This document shows positions 6,292-9,355 of a DNA stretch of 9,355 nt, in pieces (positions within the stretch are counted from its first letter, which is position 1; each line of letters begins with the position of its first letter). A program made the translations under genes and the position numbers. The notes beneath the pieces are model-generated. The model saw only the letters and a program-made list of their open reading frames with translations, searched no databases and was not told where the DNA came from. This DNA comes from JBDTNL01 sp039933785 (GTDB lineage: Bacteria > Acidobacteriota > Thermoanaerobaculia > Multivoradales > JAGPDF01). The stretch lies in the NCBI GenBank assembly GCA_039933785.1, contig JBDTNL010000111.1:1-9355 (forward strand), read 5' to 3'.

Positions 6292-8952
6292 ATGGACGCG
6301 GCGCGCTGGATGGCGGCGAAGCGCTTGCTCCAGGCAGCCCTCGAGCTCCCGGTTGGCGAGCGAGCGGCGCTTCTCGAGGCCTCGTGCGCTGGGGATGCCG
6401 AGCTCAAGGCCGAGGTCGCGGCGCTTCTCCAAGCCCACGATGTGGCGCAAGACCGGTTCGATAGATCACCGGTCGGCGCGGGCATCGCCGTCGAAGCGGC
6501 CGGCGTTCGTGCCCCACCGCCCGAACGAATCGACGCCTACCGCGTCGTGCGGGAGTTGGGCCATGGTGGGATGGGTACGGTGTATCTGGCGGAACGCGAG
6601 GGCGCCGACTTCCACCAGCAAGTGGCGATCAAGCTCATTGATTCTCGCCTGGGCGGCATGGCCTCCGAGGCGATCGTGCATCGCTTCCACAACGAACGGC
6701 GCATCCTCGCCTCGCTCAATCACCCCAACATCGCCCGGCTGTACGACGGCGGCACGGCGGCAAGCGGACAGCCGTACTTCGTCATGGAATACGTGGACGG
6801 CCAGCCGCTCGATCGCTGGTGCAGCGGCGCCGGTTCGATCGAAGCCCGCCTCGAGCTCTTTCGCAAGGTCTGCGCGGCGGTGCACTACGCCCACCAGAAC
6901 CTGGTGGTCCACCGCGACCTCAAGCCCGGCAATATTCTCGTCACCGCGGACGGCACGCCGAAGCTGCTCGATTTCGGAATCGCCAAGCTGCTCGACGCGG
7001 AGGGCGGCCCGGTCGAGGAGCTCACCGTCTTCTCCCGTCCGATGACTCCCGAGTACGCGAGCCCAGAGCAGGCGCGCGGCGAGGCGATCACCACCGCGAG
7101 CGATGTCTATTCGCTCGGCGTGTTGCTCTACCAGTTGCTCACCGGCCAGCTCCCCTACCGAATCGCCCGCGGCTCGAGCGCCGCCGAGGTCATGCGGATC
7201 GTGGGCGAAGAGGAGCCGCCGCCACCGAGCACGATCGCGCGCACCCAGGCCGCGCCCTCGACGATTCAGGCGGCCCGTGGCGGTCGGTCACCGCATTTGT
7301 CGGCCGATCTCGACGCCATCACCCTTCAGGCCATGCGCAAGGACCCTCGACGTCGCTACGCGTCCGCCGATCAGCTCTCCGAGGACCTGCGGCGTTACCT
7401 CACGGGTTTGCCGGTCCTGGCGCGGCGCGACTCGCTGGGTTACCGCATGCGAAAATTCGTCGGCCGCCATCGAGCCGGCGTCGTTGCCGCGGCGCTCGCC
7501 GCCGTAGCGCTGCTCGCTTCGACCGGAGTCGCAGTGGAGCAAGCCCGAGTGGCTCGGCGCCATTTCGCGGAAGTGCGTCGGCTGGCCAATTCCTTCCTGT
7601 TCGAGTTCCACGACGCAATCCAAGACTTGCCCGGAGCGACCGCGGCTCGCGAGTTGGTGGTGCGCAAGGCGCTCGAGTACCTCGATGGTCTGGCGAGCGA
7701 GGCGGGTGGCGATCAAGACCTACTCGGCGAATTGGCCGAGGCCTATCAGCGTGTCGGCGACGTGCAGGGGATGCCGTATCGCTCGAGTCTTGGTCATACC
7801 GAAGACGCGCTTCGAAGCTACGAGAAGGCGCTCGCGCTACGCGGGAGCATGCTGCAGAGGCAGCCGAGCGATCCCGATCTGCGCTTGGCGAAAGCGCGAG
7901 TCGAGAGCCGCATCGGCGCGGTCCTCGCGGCTCGCGGCGACACGCGCGCCGCCCTCGCACGGCACAACGCCGCACTGGTCGAAGTGAGCGCCCTGGCGGC
8001 GTTACCGTATCCGCCGGCGGCAGCCGAGCTCGCGACCACGGCGGTTTCGGTGGGCGACGACCAGTGGGAGTTGGGCGACCTGGACTCGGCGATCGCCGGC
8101 TACCGCGTCGCTCTCGAGGCGGCGCAAGCGAACCGTCGCGATCACCCCGAAGATCGCGAAGCGCGGCGCTATGTCGGTGTTGTGGAGCAGCGGCTGGGAG
8201 ACGGATTGGGGCAGCAGAAGCATTGGGCCGAGGCGCTCGAGCATCAGAAGAGCTCGCTCGCGGTCGACCAAGAGCTCGCCGCAGCGAATTCGGCAAGCGC
8301 CGAAACCCAACGCGATCTTTCGACCGACTACACACGGCTCGCCGTGGCCTACCGCGCGCTGGGCGACCGCGCTGCGAGCCTGGTGCAGGATCGGCAGGCA
8401 CTCGCGATCCGCGAGCGCTTGCGTGCACAAGATCCGAAAGACTCCCGCGCCCTGACCGACCTCGCGGAGAGCCTGGTGCAAATTGCCGGCGGCGAGATGG
8501 AGGGTGGCGACTACGCCACCGCCCTGACCGATCTGCGCCGAGCCCTCCCTCTCCGGCGCGAACAGTCCGCGATCGATCCGACGAATCTGCGCTGGAAGGA
8601 CGACCTCGCAGCCGCGCTGACCCACTACGGCACGGCTCTGGCCTCGTCTGGAGATCGCACGGCGGCGTTGACCGCATTCCACGAGGCACTGTCGCTGCGC
8701 GAGTCGATCGCAGCCACAAACCCGGAGTGGAGCGCCACGAGCGCCGCGCTCGCGAATCTGTACGTCTCTCTCGGTCAAGTACAGACCCGGACCGCCGAGG
8801 CGCCGGGGAGCGAGGCCTGCGGTTGGCTGATGAAGGCGAAGGATGCCTTCGCGCAAGTCCGGGCGCATTCCGGCCTTACGGGCGACGCGGTCGATTGGGC
8901 CGCGGCGGCCGATCGTGCTGCGGCGCGTTGCGGGACGAACTCATCTCGATGA
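6292..8952 (+). CDS. Transmembrane Ser/Thr protein kinase (PknB-like) with C-terminal 48-residue TPR-like repeats
   Basis: This 886-residue Hanks-type kinase phosphorylates proteins on Ser/Thr, with its sensor part probably outside the cytoplasm. Residues 1-80 form a helical N-terminal extension common in such kinases. The catalytic domain (about 83-370) is complete: glycine loop LGHGGMGTVY (89-98), VAIK with K114, helix C acid E135, HRDLKPGN (207-214) with D209, DFG (227-229), and the activation segment with T245 and T252 before SPE (257-259). It should therefore be active and of the RD type. A single hydrophobic helix (about 395-417) is preceded by a basic stretch, RMRKFVGRHR, which places the kinase inside. 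The tail (about 425-886) has seven TPR-like units of about 48 residues. The start ATG lies five bases after the sigma-factor stop, implying one transcript and coupled translation. The gene probably controls that sigma factor; the signal sensed is unknown. Confidence 0.95.
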   Translation: MDAARWMAAKRLLQAALELPVGERAALLEASCAGDAELKAEVAALLQAHDVAQDRFDRSPVGAGIAVEAAGVRAPPPERIDAYRVVRELGHGGMGTVYLAEREGADFHQQVAIKLIDSRLGGMASEAIVHRFHNERRILASLNHPNIARLYDGGTAASGQPYFVMEYVDGQPLDRWCSGAGSIEARLELFRKVCAAVHYAHQNLVVHRDLKPGNILVTADGTPKLLDFGIAKLLDAEGGPVEELTVFSRPMTPEYASPEQARGEAITTASDVYSLGVLLYQLLTGQLPYRIARGSSAAEVMRIVGEEEPPPPSTIARTQAAPSTIQAARGGRSPHLSADLDAITLQAMRKDPRRRYASADQLSEDLRRYLTGLPVLARRDSLGYRMRKFVGRHRAGVVAAALAAVALLASTGVAVEQARVARRHFAEVRRLANSFLFEFHDAIQDLPGATAARELVVRKALEYLDGLASEAGGDQDLLGELAEAYQRVGDVQGMPYRSSLGHTEDALRSYEKALALRGSMLQRQPSDPDLRLAKARVESRIGAVLAARGDTRAALARHNAALVEVSALAALPYPPAAAELATTAVSVGDDQWELGDLDSAIAGYRVALEAAQANRRDHPEDREARRYVGVVEQRLGDGLGQQKHWAEALEHQKSSLAVDQELAAANSASAETQRDLSTDYTRLAVAYRALGDRAASLVQDRQALAIRERLRAQDPKDSRALTDLAESLVQIAGGEMEGGDYATALTDLRRALPLRREQSAIDPTNLRWKDDLAAALTHYGTALASSGDRTAALTAFHEALSLRESIAATNPEWSATSAALANLYVSLGQVQTRTAEAPGSEACGWLMKAKDAFAQVRAHSGLTGDAVDWAAAADRAAARCGTNSSR
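7792..8793 (+). repeat. Seven diverged repeats of about 144 bases (48 residues) in the kinase tail
   Basis: The translated units begin near kinase residues 501, 549, 595, 643, 691, 739 and 787. Six of the seven begin with G, usually GD. The conserved leucine (isoleucine in unit 3) lies at 507, 555, 601, 649, 697, 745 and 793, a spacing of 48, 46, 48, 48, 48, 48. A proline sits 18 residues later in five of seven units (525, 619, 715, 763, 811). Unit 4 is the most diverged: it has K at the G position and S at the P position. The shared pattern is G(D)-x4-AL-x5-AL-x2-R, then a (D)P pair, then a Leu/Ala helix. The period is longer than the 34 residues of a classic TPR, suggesting TPR-like helix pairs with long second helices. 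The DNA itself is not visibly conserved between units, so the duplications are old. Confidence 0.75.
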
Positions 8953-8957
8953 AAGGA
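8952..8957 (+). promoter_or_regulatory. Shine-Dalgarno (AAAGGA) of the VOC gene
   Basis: AAAGGA lies nine bases before the GTG at 8967 and just at the stop of the kinase gene. It supports GTG 8967 as the start. The competing in-frame ATG at 8949, which overlaps the kinase stop as ATGA, has no such site upstream. Confidence 0.55.
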
Positions 8958-8966
8958 AATGACACT

Positions 8967-9355
8967 GTGAACCCAGCAAAGAACACGATTTGTCTCTGGT
9001 TCGACCGCGAGGCCGAGGAGGCGGCGCGTTTCTACGCGCAAACCTTTCCAGATTCGTCCGTCGACGCCGTACATCGCGCACCCGGAGACTACCCGTCGGG
9101 CAAGAAGGGGGATGTCTTGACCGTCGAGTTCACCGTCCTGGGAATTCCGTGCCTCGGCCTGAACGGTGGGCCGGTGATGAAGCACAGTGAGGCGTTTTCG
9201 TTCCAGATCGCAACCGCAGACCAGGCCGAGACGGATCGCTACTGGAACGCGATTGTCGAGAACGGCGGAAAGGAAAGCGAGTGCGGCTGGTGCAAGGACA
9301 AGTGGGGACTGTCTTGGCAGATCACGCCGATCGCTCTGACCAAGGCGATCACCGA
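8967..9355 (+). CDS. VOC family protein, PhnB / '3-dmu-9_3-mt' type, 3' end outside window
   Basis: The first 129 residues of a vicinal oxygen chelate fold protein of the PhnB-like group (PF06983, historically misnamed 3-demethylubiquinone-9 methyltransferase). The reading shows ICLWFDREAEEAARFYAQTF near residues 8-27, then GDVLTVEFTVLGIPCLGLNGG, then SEAFSFQIAT, and finally ESECGWCKDKWGLSWQITP, the order typical of the family. The frame is open to the window end; family members are usually about 130-160 residues, so little is missing. I chose GTG 8967, with AAAGGA nine bases before it. The in-frame ATG at 8949 would add six residues (MKGNDT) and overlap the kinase stop by four bases, allowing translational coupling. 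Substrate and activity are not known, and many PhnB-like proteins have no assigned reaction. Its place right after the kinase suggests one operon with the sigma factor. Confidence 0.9.
   Translation, partial: MNPAKNTICLWFDREAEEAARFYAQTFPDSSVDAVHRAPGDYPSGKKGDVLTVEFTVLGIPCLGLNGGPVMKHSEAFSFQIATADQAETDRYWNAIVENGGKESECGWCKDKWGLSWQITPIALTKAIT

Noticed and set aside
7400..8719. A 439-codon minus-strand open frame opposite the kinase tail
   Set aside because: Arg/Pro/Ser-rich shadow of the regular kinase repeat codons. The kinase frame is continuous and motif-rich.
8775..9185. Minus-strand open frame of 136 codons opposite the VOC gene
   Set aside because: The plus-strand frame carries the full order of PhnB-like motifs; the minus-strand product shows none.

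Overview
This is a 9.4 kb, GC-rich stretch (about 70% GC in the flippase gene and 57% in parts of the secreted-protein gene, from hand counts of single lines). It encodes seven proteins almost without gaps and carries no RNA gene, insertion sequence or CRISPR array that I can see. The best guess for the source is a soil- or sediment-type Acidobacteriota, perhaps class Thermoanaerobaculia. Three things point there: a short ECF sigma factor of the TIGR02999 type followed by a Ser/Thr kinase with a membrane segment and a long TPR-like tail; a large secreted protein with a duplicated beta domain of the kind I associate with that group; and the base composition. Planctomycetes, Gemmatimonadota or Myxococcota cannot be excluded from sequence alone.

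Left part (1-3285), envelope polysaccharide. The 3' part of a family 2 glycosyltransferase (plus strand) converges, with a 26-base overlap, on a second family 2 glycosyltransferase (minus strand). That gene is divergent, across about 62 bases, from a Wzx/MATE-like polysaccharide flippase (plus strand). Two sugar transferases and a lipid-linked sugar exporter suggest the edge of an exopolysaccharide, O-antigen or capsule locus.

Middle part (3279-5567). One large minus-strand gene encodes a secreted protein of about 762 residues. It has a signal peptide, two diverged copies of a Cys-rich beta domain, a ZU5-like segment, a helical middle and a beta-rich C-terminus of unknown function. It converges on the flippase with a 7-base overlap.

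Right part (5708-9355), a probable regulatory operon. A TIGR02999-type ECF sigma factor, a transmembrane Ser/Thr kinase with seven regular ~48-residue repeats, and a PhnB-like VOC protein (cut by the window end) run head to tail with gaps of 5 bases and 14 bases or less. No anti-sigma factor is present. The sigma factor has two threonines where most ECF factors have acidic residues in region 2.2, so control by phosphorylation from the neighbouring kinase is a specific, testable hypothesis. A 140-base divergent region separates this operon from the secreted-protein gene, which is therefore a candidate target.

Two start codons, those of the sigma factor and the minus-strand glycosyltransferase, sit 7-8 bases after a good -10 hexamer, suggesting leaderless transcripts. 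I found no clearly unprecedented system. The sigma/kinase pair with its long-period repeat sensor, and the unclassified secreted protein, are the most interesting contents.
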